Origin: an uncultured Clostridia bacterium
GTDB lineage: Bacteria; Bacillota; Clostridia; Monoglobales; Monoglobaceae
Reading direction: 5' to 3'
DNA length: 5,844 nucleotides
Assembly (NCBI GenBank): GCA_945878965.1
Contig: CAMCUJ010000101.1
Location: 1-5,844 of the forward strand
Positions 1-4,850 of the stretch are shown here, in pieces. Numbering within the stretch: position 1 is the stretch's first letter; every line of letters starts with the position of its first letter. Made by a program: the position numbers and the translations under genes. The notes beneath the pieces are model-generated. The model was not told where the DNA came from. It saw only the letters and a list, made by a program, of their open reading frames with translations, and searched no databases.

Positions 1-7
1 AATTTCC

Positions 8-36
8 TTGACAAATATAATTAAAGGGAGTATAAT
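8..36 (+). promoter_or_regulatory. Consensus sigma-A promoter of the por operon (P1)
   Basis: A perfect -35 box TTGACA (8-13) is separated by exactly 17 bp from a perfect -10 box TATAAT (31-36). Transcription would begin near position 43, giving a leader of about 155 nt before porG. Nothing else in the leader reads as a gene. A match this close to consensus suggests strong, largely constitutive expression, as expected for a central fermentation enzyme; the strength is inferred. Confidence 0.85.
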
Positions 37-101
37 TAAAATAAGGGTTTGACTGCGATGTTTAAAAATTTAATTTAAAATCCGGTCTGCCAAAAACTAT
101 A

Positions 102-130
102 TTGACCCGCTTTGCGGAGTATAATATATA
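102..130 (+). promoter_or_regulatory. Possible second por promoter (P2)
   Basis: TTGACC (102-107) lies 17 bp before TATATA (125-130). A better -10 match, TATAAT, sits at 120-125 but is only 12 bp from that -35 box. The 10-base string GGAGTATAAT occurs both here (116-125) and in P1 (27-36), so the two -10 regions look related. A small palindrome, CCGC-TTT-GCGG (107-117), lies in the spacer and could bind a regulator. This is weaker than P1. Confidence 0.4.
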
Positions 131-153
131 TTTTAAAAAACATATAAAATACA

Positions 154-179
154 AGGCGGAATTAATAACGGTTCTGCCT
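154..179 (+). promoter_or_regulatory. Leader hairpin directly before the porG ribosome binding site
   Basis: AGGCGGAA (154-161) pairs with TTCTGCCT (172-179) in an 8-bp stem with one G-U pair and a 10-base loop. It ends four bases before the AGGAGG (184-189) of porG. It has no U-run, so it is not a terminator. It could stabilise the mRNA 5' end or modulate access to the ribosome binding site; no known riboswitch class was recognised. Confidence 0.4.
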
Positions 180-197
180 GAGTAGGAGGTTATTATT

Positions 198-776
198 ATG
201 TCAAAAGTCGTTGAAATACGATGGCACGGAAGAGGCGGACAAGGTGCAAAAACTGCATCACTTTTGCTTGCCGATGCTGCGTTTAATACCGGAATGTATG
301 TTCAGGGATTCCCTGAGTACGGTCCTGAGCGTATGGGTGCTCCGATTACTGCCTATAACAGACTTTCAGATGAACCTATAACAGTTCATTGTAACATTTA
401 TGAGCCTGATTACGTAGTAGTAGTTGATGAATCTTTAATCGATTCGGTAAATGTAACAGCAGGACTAAAGGAAAGCGGCGGTATTGTTATTAATACAAGC
501 AAAACTCCTGAGGAAATCAGCAAAAAGCTTGATGGTTATAAGGGAAAGATTTACACAATCGACGCAAAAACAATTTCTGTTGATTGTTTAGGCAGATATT
601 TCCCAAATACTCCTATGCTTGCAGCTATAGTTAAGGTTTCGGGTATAATGCCGATAGATGATTTTATTGCTGATATGGAAGGTTCATATAAGCATAAATT
701 CGCATCAAAGCCTCAGGTTATTGAAGGTAACATGAACGCATTAAAGCGCAGTGTTGAGGAGGTAAAAGGACTATGA
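198..776 (+). CDS. porG: Pyruvate:ferredoxin oxidoreductase, gamma subunit
   Basis: This 192-residue protein is the gamma subunit (domain III equivalent) of four-subunit pyruvate:ferredoxin oxidoreductase, a cytoplasmic enzyme making acetyl-CoA, CO2 and reduced ferredoxin from pyruvate and CoA. The family signature is visible: the N-terminal glycine-rich GRGGQGAKTA (residues 11-20), then PEYGPERMGAP (39-49), and a hydrophobic strand VVVVDESL (73-80) typical of this Rossmann-like fold. Length matches the usual gamma size of about 185-195. The ATG has a perfect AGGAGG (184-189) eight bases upstream. Its stop overlaps the porD start (ATGA, 773-776), so the two are translationally coupled. Other 2-oxoacid oxidoreductases have similar gamma chains; the pyruvate assignment rests mainly on the alpha and beta partners. 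Confidence 0.95.
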   Translation: MSKVVEIRWHGRGGQGAKTASLLLADAAFNTGMYVQGFPEYGPERMGAPITAYNRLSDEPITVHCNIYEPDYVVVVDESLIDSVNVTAGLKESGGIVINTSKTPEEISKKLDGYKGKIYTIDAKTISVDCLGRYFPNTPMLAAIVKVSGIMPIDDFIADMEGSYKHKFASKPQVIEGNMNALKRSVEEVKGL

Positions 777-1075
777 GTAAAAAATGCTACGAGCCAACAG
801 CTTCTTGGAAGGACTTAACACCGGGCGGTGTTGTATATGATGCAGGTAATTCTGCTGAATTCAGAACAGGCGACTGGAGATCAGATAAGCCTATATATAT
901 AAAGGATAAGTGTAAGCAGTGTCTGCTTTGCTTCCCTGTTTGCCCTGATTCATCAATACCTGTTAACCAGGACGGCAAAAGAGAAGATTTCGATTACGAT
1001 CACTGTAAGGGCTGCGGTGTATGTGCCAATGTATGTCCTTTCGGTGCAATAGAAATGGTTGATAATAACGACTAA
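773..1075 (+). CDS. porD: Pyruvate:ferredoxin oxidoreductase, delta subunit (2x[4Fe-4S] ferredoxin-like)
   Basis: This 100-residue subunit carries two bacterial ferredoxin motifs: Cys47, 50, 53, 57 (CKQCLLCFPVCP) and Cys78, 81, 84, 88 (CKGCGVCANVCP). Each set has CxxCxxCxxxCP spacing, so the protein should hold two [4Fe-4S] clusters. In the family these pass electrons from the beta-subunit cluster to external ferredoxin. The N-terminal 40 residues, with Trp and Gly, are the usual delta extension that docks on the complex. The size equals typical PorD (about 100). The start overlaps the porG stop by four bases, and AGGAGGT (757-763) inside porG serves as ribosome binding site. No cluster ligand is missing. 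Confidence 0.95.
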   Translation: MSKKCYEPTASWKDLTPGGVVYDAGNSAEFRTGDWRSDKPIYIKDKCKQCLLCFPVCPDSSIPVNQDGKREDFDYDHCKGCGVCANVCPFGAIEMVDNND

Positions 1076-1107
1076 TATCTAATAATTATATAAATTTTTG
1101 AAACTTA

Positions 1108-1123
1108 CGGCATATCCTTGCCG
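1108..1123 (+). promoter_or_regulatory. Small hairpin in the porD-porA gap
   Basis: CGGCA (1108-1112) and TGCCG (1119-1123) form a GC-rich 5-bp stem with a six-base loop, seven bases before the porA ribosome binding site. The 72-base gap holding it is the longest in the operon. It has no U-run after it, so it is not a terminator; RNA processing or stability control is possible but speculative. Confidence 0.3.
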
Positions 1124-1130
1124 GCATTTG

Positions 1131-1137
1131 AAAGGAG
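1131..1137 (+). promoter_or_regulatory. porA ribosome binding site (sets the start at 1148)
   Basis: AAAGGAG at 1131-1137 lies 10 bases before the ATG at 1148. It is inside the reading frame that would begin at the upstream TTG (1118), and no Shine-Dalgarno sequence precedes that TTG. This supports the shorter porA. Confidence 0.75.
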
Positions 1138-1147
1138 AAAAAAAGAA

Positions 1148-2329
1148 ATGGCTATTCGTGAAAGACTAAGCGGTAATGAAGCCGTTGCAATAGCAATGCG
1201 TCAGATCAATCCGGATGTAGTTGCCGCATTCCCTATAACTCCATCAACAGAAATACCGCAGTATTTTGCTTCATTTGTAAATAACGGACAGGTTGATACA
1301 GAATTTGTTCCTGTTGAATCTGAGCATTCGGCAATGTCAGCATGTATCGGTGCAGAATCTGCCGGTGCAAGAACAATTACTGCAACATCATCAAACGGTC
1401 TTGCCCTAATGTGGGAAATGCTTTATATCGCTGCATCATCAAGACTTCCGATCGTACTTAATGCAGTAAACAGAGCATTATCGGGACCTCTTAACATACA
1501 CAACGACCACTCTGATACAATGGGTGCAAGAGATTCCGGATGGATTCAGATTTACGGTGAAACAAGTCAGGAAGCTTATGATAATATGGTTATGGCACTT
1601 AGAATTGCAGAGCATGAGGATGTTATGCTTCCTGTTATGAACTGTTATGACGGTTTCATAACAAGCCACGCTGTAGAAAATCTTGATCTTATCGAGGACG
1701 AGAATGTTAAGGCTTTCGTTGGAGAGTACAAGCCAAAGCACTACTTATTAAATAAAGATGAGAAGATAGCTATGGGTCCTCTTGACTTGCCTCCGTATTA
1801 CACAGAGCATAAGTATCAGCAGCATATGGCAATGGTAAACGCAAAGAAGGTTATTCTTGACGTTGCCGCTGATTTTGAAAAGATGACAGGCAGAAAATAC
1901 GGTCTGTTTGAAGAATATAAGATGGATGACGCTGAAATCGCAATCGTTGTAATGAACTCAACAGCGGGTACTGCAAAGTATGTGGTTAATCAGCTAAGAG
2001 AAAAGGGCGTTAAGGCAGGTCTTGTAAAGATAAGAGTATACAGACCGTTCCCTGTAGAAGAAATCGCAGAAGCACTTTCAAAGTGTAAGGCTGTTGCTGT
2101 AATGGATAAGGCTGCATCATTTAATGCTGCGGGCGGACCTCTTTATACAGATGTAACTTCGGCTTTATATGCTGCCGGTGCAACTGTTCCTGCTGTAAGC
2201 TATGTATATGGTCTTGGTGGACGTGATGTTAAGACAACAGATATCGAGAAAGTATATACAACTCTTGAAGAAATAGCAAAGACAGGCGAAGTAAAAGAGA
2301 GATTTAACTGGCTTGCACTTCGTGACTAA
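1148..2329 (+). CDS. porA: Pyruvate:ferredoxin oxidoreductase, alpha subunit
   Basis: The 393-residue alpha subunit provides domains I and II of the enzyme and, with beta, forms the pyruvate/TPP active site. Visible family motifs are LSGNEAVAIAM (7-17), the substrate-binding loop FPITPST (28-34), VPVESEHSA (54-62, with the ESEH glutamates of the TPP-facing domain) and NRALSGPLNIHNDHSD (108-123). The last is characteristic of pyruvate-type rather than 2-oxoglutarate- or indolepyruvate-type alpha chains. The C-terminal part (about 260-385) is the domain II transketolase-C-like fold. An in-frame TTG at 1118 would add ten residues (MPAFERRKKE), but that stretch contains the ribosome binding site and a hairpin arm, so the ATG at 1148 is preferred; the length then matches typical PorA (about 390). 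The gap to porB is 27 bases. Confidence 0.95.
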   Translation: MAIRERLSGNEAVAIAMRQINPDVVAAFPITPSTEIPQYFASFVNNGQVDTEFVPVESEHSAMSACIGAESAGARTITATSSNGLALMWEMLYIAASSRLPIVLNAVNRALSGPLNIHNDHSDTMGARDSGWIQIYGETSQEAYDNMVMALRIAEHEDVMLPVMNCYDGFITSHAVENLDLIEDENVKAFVGEYKPKHYLLNKDEKIAMGPLDLPPYYTEHKYQQHMAMVNAKKVILDVAADFEKMTGRKYGLFEEYKMDDAEIAIVVMNSTAGTAKYVVNQLREKGVKAGLVKIRVYRPFPVEEIAEALSKCKAVAVMDKAASFNAAGGPLYTDVTSALYAAGATVPAVSYVYGLGGRDVKTTDIEKVYTTLEEIAKTGEVKERFNWLALRD

Positions 2330-2356
2330 TTTAAAAATTGAAAGGTGTGAAATAAA

Positions 2357-3292
2357 ATGGCATATAATCTTAAAGAACTTGCAAAGAATCCGGACAGATT
2401 AGCAGGCGGACATAAAATGTGTGCCGGCTGTGGTGCTCCTACAGTAGTACGTGCTGTCCTAAGAGCTATAAAGCCTGAAGACAGAGCCGTAATCGGCAGT
2501 GCAACAGGTTGTTTGGAGGTTTCAACATTCACATATCCATACACAGCATGGAAAGACTCATTTGTTCACAGTGCATTTGAGAACTGCGGTGCAACTGTTT
2601 CAGGCGTTGAGGCGGCTTATGCATCACTTAAGAAGCAGGGTAAGCTTGACTATGAAGGCGAAACAAAGTTCATTGCGTTCGGTGGTGACGGCGGTACTTA
2701 TGATATCGGTCTTCAGTCGCTTTCAGGTGCAATGGAAAGAGGTCATGATATGGTTTATGTATGTTATGACAACGGCGCTTATATGAACACAGGTATTCAG
2801 CGTTCATCAGCTACTCCTACATTTGCAGATACAACAACATCACCGGCAGGAAGCAAGGTTCCGGGTAAGCAGCAGCTTAAGAAGGACTTAACAATGATTA
2901 TGGCAAGTCACAATCTTCCATACGTTGCTCAGTCTGCACCTCTTGGAAACTTCAGCGACCTTGGCAAGAAGGCTGAGAAGGCTATATACACAAAGGGTGC
3001 TTGTTTCTTAAACGTACTTGCTCCATGTCCTCGTGGTTGGAGATATGACACTCCGAAGCTATTGGATTTATGCAAGCTTGCAGTTGATACATGCGTATGG
3101 CCTTTATATGAGGTTGAAAACGGAAAGCTTACTATCACATATACTCCGAAAACAAAGCTTCCTGTTGAGGACTTCCTAAAGGTACAGGGCAGATTCCGTC
3201 ATATGTTCAAGAAGGGCAATGAGTGGATGATAGAGAAGTTCCAGGCAGACGTTGACGCTAAGTGGGAAGAATTACAGCGTATGCAGGGCTAA
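2357..3292 (+). CDS. porB: Pyruvate:ferredoxin oxidoreductase, beta subunit (TPP-binding)
   Basis: The 311-residue beta subunit binds thiamine diphosphate and the proximal [4Fe-4S] cluster. Four cysteines expected to ligate that cluster are present: Cys22 and Cys25 (CAGC), Cys52 (ATGCLEV) and Cys224 (CPRGW). The TPP/Mg motif begins at GDGG (110-113) and continues to DNGAYMNTG (138-146), giving the usual GDG-to-Asn spacing. FTYPYTAWKDSFVHSAFEN (58-76) is a pyruvate-type PorB signature. The ATG follows a moderate ribosome binding site, AAAGGTG (2341-2347). It is the last gene of the operon: a strong terminator follows about 50 bases after its stop. All expected cofactor residues are intact, so the enzyme should be functional. 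Confidence 0.95.
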   Translation: MAYNLKELAKNPDRLAGGHKMCAGCGAPTVVRAVLRAIKPEDRAVIGSATGCLEVSTFTYPYTAWKDSFVHSAFENCGATVSGVEAAYASLKKQGKLDYEGETKFIAFGGDGGTYDIGLQSLSGAMERGHDMVYVCYDNGAYMNTGIQRSSATPTFADTTTSPAGSKVPGKQQLKKDLTMIMASHNLPYVAQSAPLGNFSDLGKKAEKAIYTKGACFLNVLAPCPRGWRYDTPKLLDLCKLAVDTCVWPLYEVENGKLTITYTPKTKLPVEDFLKVQGRFRHMFKKGNEWMIEKFQADVDAKWEELQRMQG

Positions 3293-3341
3293 TGCTTAAG
3301 GCACATTACCTTAACAGCAGCACTATTGCTGAACGATAATA

Positions 3342-3380
3342 AAAAAGAGTCTGAGGCGAATATTGTCTCAGACTCTTTTT
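3342..3380 (+). terminator. Rho-independent terminator of the por operon
   Basis: AAAAAGAGTCTGAG (3342-3355) is perfectly complementary to CTCAGACTCTTTTT (3367-3380). Allowing one G-U and one C-G pair the stem extends to 16 bp with a seven-base loop. The descending arm ends in five Ts and the ascending arm begins with a run of As, so the element could also work from the other strand. Confidence 0.93.
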
Positions 3381-3395
3381 GTAATATAGTGGTTT

Positions 3396-3421
3396 GTTCT
3401 TTTTGTTCGCCCAAAAAGAAC
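3396..3421. repeat. 10-bp inverted repeat (hairpin 1 of the array)
   Basis: GTTCTTTTTG (3396-3405) is perfectly complementary to CAAAAAGAAC (3412-3421), with the loop TTCGCC. It starts 16 bases after the por terminator. On either strand the T-run lies within the stem, not after it, so it is not a typical terminator. It probably marks the left end of an intergenic repeat unit that continues into the GC-rich palindrome at 3433. Confidence 0.7.
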
Positions 3422-3432
3422 CAAAAACGGCG

Positions 3433-3451
3433 GTCGGGGAAATTCCCCGAC
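3433..3451. repeat. 19-base near-perfect palindrome (hairpin 2)
   Basis: GTCGGGGAA (3433-3441) and TTCCCCGAC (3443-3451) are perfectly complementary around one central A. As RNA it would form a 7-bp GC-rich stem with a five-base loop. It is flanked by CGGCGG on the left and CACCCC on the right. The GC-rich sequence contrasts with its neighbours. Confidence 0.75.
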
Positions 3452-3503
3452 ACCCCTCAGCGTTCCTTAAAGATTATCTTCATTCTTTTCGGATTTTCTT
3501 AGC

Positions 3504-3525
3504 ACGTCAAGCGTGAGTTTGACGT
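3504..3525. repeat. 7-bp inverted repeat (hairpin 3)
   Basis: ACGTCAA (3504-3510) pairs with TTGACGT (3519-3525) across an eight-base loop. A second, competing arm, ACGTT (3522-3526) with AACGT (3531-3535), overlaps it. Short enough that chance is possible, but it sits inside a run of similar elements. Confidence 0.45.
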
Positions 3526-3618
3526 TTTAGAACGTATCGTTTTGTTGAACGCTTCGTTAAGGCTTATGTTTGTTGATTTTCCCCTTTCGTTTGCAGTTTC
3601 AAGCGTAGATTAGCATTT

Positions 3619-3709
3619 CGGGACGTCGGGGACGCCGTCCCCTACTACCTTGTATCAACTAAAAATATACAATCATCAACGGACAACAAATGTTCATCTT
3701 TACGTCCCG
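3619..3709. repeat. 8-bp inverted repeat pair bracketing 75 bases
   Basis: CGGGACGT (3619-3626) reappears as its reverse complement ACGTCCCG (3702-3709). The pair brackets an AT-rich stretch and the small GC-rich hairpin at 3628-3642. It could be the ends of a small repeat unit or simply two copies of a shared motif in opposite orientation. No target-site duplication was seen. Confidence 0.45.
3628..3642. repeat. Tight GC-rich hairpin (hairpin 4)
   Basis: GGGGAC (3628-3633) and GTCCCC (3637-3642) enclose the three-base loop GCC. The preceding CGGGACGTC offers an alternative partner, GGGACG (3620-3625) with CGTCCC (3636-3641), so two folds compete. The pattern resembles dispersed intergenic repeats seen in anaerobic Firmicutes genomes; that resemblance is from memory, not a search. 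Confidence 0.65.
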
Positions 3710-3724
3710 TCGGCGACAGCCGAC
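3709..3724. repeat. 6-bp GC-rich hairpin (hairpin 5)
   Basis: GTCGGC (3709-3714) and GCCGAC (3719-3724) flank the tetraloop GACA. There is no adjacent T-run. It is directly followed by hairpin 6 after about 15 bases. Confidence 0.6.
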
Positions 3725-3739
3725 CGAGAATACTTCATT

Positions 3740-3760
3740 TCGGCGGCTCGTTGCCGCCGA
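3740..3760. repeat. 8-bp GC-rich hairpin (hairpin 6)
   Basis: TCGGCGGC (3740-3747) and GCCGCCGA (3753-3760) enclose the five-base loop TCGTT. It is among the most stable stems in the window and ends 13 bases before the -35 box of the next promoter. No T-run follows on either strand, so a conventional terminator is unlikely. Confidence 0.75.
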
Positions 3761-3773
3761 GGTTAAAAAGTCC

Positions 3774-3802
3774 TTGCGGATTTTCTACCTATATGGTATA
3801 AT
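3774..3802 (+). promoter_or_regulatory. Extended -10 promoter of the DUF1385-prmC operon
   Basis: A perfect -10 box TATAAT (3797-3802) is preceded by TGG (3794-3796), forming the extended -10 pattern TGnTATAAT. A partial -35 box TTGCGG (3774-3779) is 17 bp upstream. Transcription would start near 3809, leaving a leader of about 43 nt before the TTG start at 3852. Confidence 0.8.
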
Positions 3803-3835
3803 GAATATTAAAGCATTAAAATATCAGATTCTAAA

Positions 3836-3844
3836 AAAGGAGTG
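3836..3844 (+). promoter_or_regulatory. Ribosome binding site that fixes a TTG start
   Basis: AAAGGAGTG (3836-3844) places the TTG at 3852 nine bases after AGGAG. An in-frame TGA at 3843-3845 rules out any start further upstream, and the next in-frame ATG lies within the conserved GVMMRGP motif, too late for the family. Confidence 0.85.
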
Positions 3845-3851
3845 AATTTTT

Positions 3852-4826
3852 TTGGCAGATAAAGAAAACAGCAAACAAAATAAAATTCACAAAACCAGTA
3901 TAGGCGGGCAGGCAGTTATCGAAGGTGTAATGATGCGAGGACCTCACACCATCGCAACGGCTGTAAGAAAGCCTGACGGCGAAATAATTATTGATAAACA
4001 GGAGATAGGAAAGGTCAGAAAAAACGAGTTCTTCAAGCTCCCTATAGTTCGAGGCTGCATCGGCTTTTTTGATTCTATGATAATCGGAATTAAATCGCTT
4101 ATGTACTCAGCTAAATTTTTTGAAATTGACGAGGACGGAGAGCCTATTGAAGAAGAACCGTCAAAGTTTGAAATGTGGCTTGAAGAAAAGCTTGGTTCAG
4201 AAAAGGCAATGGATGCCGCTATTTATATTTCGGTTATTTTATCCTTATTTTTAAGTGTTGGTTTATTCATTCTTTTACCATCTTTCATAACAGGATTTTT
4301 AAAGCCGATAATTTCAAGACATCTGTTTCTTAACCTAATTGAAGGCATAATCCGAATTATAATATTCATAGCTTATCTGGCTCTTGTTTCACAAATGAAA
4401 GATATTAAAAGAGTCTTTATGTACCACGGTGCAGAGCATAAATCTATACACTGCTATGAGAAAGGATTTCCTCTTACAGTTGAAAATGTCAGAAAGCAGA
4501 CAAGACTTCACCCTCGCTGCGGTACAAGCTTTTTGCTTATAGTTATGGTTATAAGCATAATAATATTCTCGCTTATTTCCTGGGATATGAACGTATTTGC
4601 AAGACTTGGCTACAGACTTTTGCTTTTACCCGTAGTTGCCGGTCTTTCTTATGAAATTATAAAATTTGCAGGCAGGCATGACAACTGGTTTACAAAAGCA
4701 ATCAGTATGCCGGGACTATGGTTTCAGTATATAACCACACGTGAGCCTGACGACAGCCAAATTGAAGTCGCTATCGCTTCACTAAACAGTGTTATTCCGT
4801 CAGATAAGAATGACGATAAGTGGTAA
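3852..4826 (+). CDS. yqhQ: DUF1385 family membrane protein (YqhQ-like), function unknown
   Basis: This 324-residue protein belongs to the DUF1385 family, to which Bacillus YqhQ belongs; no biochemical role is established to my knowledge. The N-terminal hallmark IGGQAVIEGVMMRGP is at residues 17-31. About 120 charged, soluble N-terminal residues precede four hydrophobic segments (roughly 122-148, 162-180, 226-244, 252-272). The basic loop between the second and third (181-225) carries HGAEHKS (192-198) and HPRCGTS (220-226), whose His, Glu and Cys could bind a metal; this is inference. The C-terminal TTREPDDSQIEVAIASL (295-311) is also typical of the family. Charge distribution favours both ends in the cytoplasm. 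The start is TTG, decided by the ribosome binding site and an in-frame stop upstream. It precedes prmC by 24 bases, the usual Firmicutes pairing. Confidence 0.92.
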   Translation: MADKENSKQNKIHKTSIGGQAVIEGVMMRGPHTIATAVRKPDGEIIIDKQEIGKVRKNEFFKLPIVRGCIGFFDSMIIGIKSLMYSAKFFEIDEDGEPIEEEPSKFEMWLEEKLGSEKAMDAAIYISVILSLFLSVGLFILLPSFITGFLKPIISRHLFLNLIEGIIRIIIFIAYLALVSQMKDIKRVFMYHGAEHKSIHCYEKGFPLTVENVRKQTRLHPRCGTSFLLIVMVISIIIFSLISWDMNVFARLGYRLLLLPVVAGLSYEIIKFAGRHDNWFTKAISMPGLWFQYITTREPDDSQIEVAIASLNSVIPSDKNDDKW

Positions 4827-4834
4827 TTACCACT
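4819..4834. repeat. 16-bp perfect palindrome over the DUF1385 stop codon
   Basis: AGTGGTAATTACCACT is its own reverse complement over all 16 bases. The TAA stop of the DUF1385 gene (4824-4826) sits at its centre, and the prmC ribosome binding site begins five bases after its right end. As RNA it could form a short 6-bp stem with a tight AAUU loop; as DNA it could be a dimer-binding site. Neither role is known. Confidence 0.7.
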
Positions 4835-4838
4835 CTGC

Positions 4839-4845
4839 GGGGTGA
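4839..4845 (+). promoter_or_regulatory. prmC ribosome binding site
   Basis: GGGGTGA (4839-4845) is complementary to the 16S rRNA tail and is five bases from the ATG at 4851. An in-frame GTG at 4842 lies inside this site, so it is unlikely to be the start. Confidence 0.75.
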
Positions 4846-4850
4846 ATATT

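Larger units (their letters stand above)
3293..3851. other. 559-base intergenic region rich in inverted repeats
   Basis: This stretch between porB and the DUF1385 gene has no reading frame with a ribosome binding site or recognisable protein. In order it holds: a tiny hairpin CAGCA/TGCTG (3318-3331), the por terminator (3342-3380), a run of inverted repeats from 3396 to 3760 (listed separately), the promoter of the next operon (3774-3802) and the ribosome binding site of the DUF1385 gene (3836-3844). Several hairpins are GC-rich against AT-rich surroundings, suggesting they came from dispersed intergenic repeat units. No tRNA, rRNA or known riboswitch was recognised. Confidence 0.7.

Noticed and set aside
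58..78. Tiny reading frame ATG-to-TAA (MFKNLI) in the por leader, as a possible leader peptide
   Set aside because: It would start only about 15 bases after the predicted transcription start, with no room for a good ribosome binding site, and its codons show no amino-acid bias suggesting attenuation.
154..189. T-box or other riboswitch in the por leader
   Set aside because: No T-box consensus, no terminator/antiterminator pair and no known aptamer core could be recognised; only one short hairpin is present.
1478..1741. Antisense open frame inside porA
   Set aside because: It lies wholly within a well-supported gene on the other strand, lacks a ribosome binding site and shows no recognisable domain.
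2499..2786. Overlapping + strand frame inside porB
   Set aside because: It is an alternative frame of the conserved TPP-domain coding sequence, with a low-complexity, domain-free translation.
3619..3709. Miniature transposon (MITE) bounded by CGGGACGT/ACGTCCCG
   Set aside because: The arms are only 8 bp, no target-site duplication is visible and no second copy exists in the window, so it is listed only as an inverted repeat.
3381..3770. CRISPR array
   Set aside because: The inverted repeats differ from each other in sequence and spacing; there is no direct repeat with regular spacers.
3740..3770. Second terminator formed by the GC-rich hairpin at 3740-3760
   Set aside because: The stem is strong, but the downstream sequence is AGGTTAAAAAG on the + strand, and on the - strand the bases following it are GAAATGAAG; neither provides a U-run.
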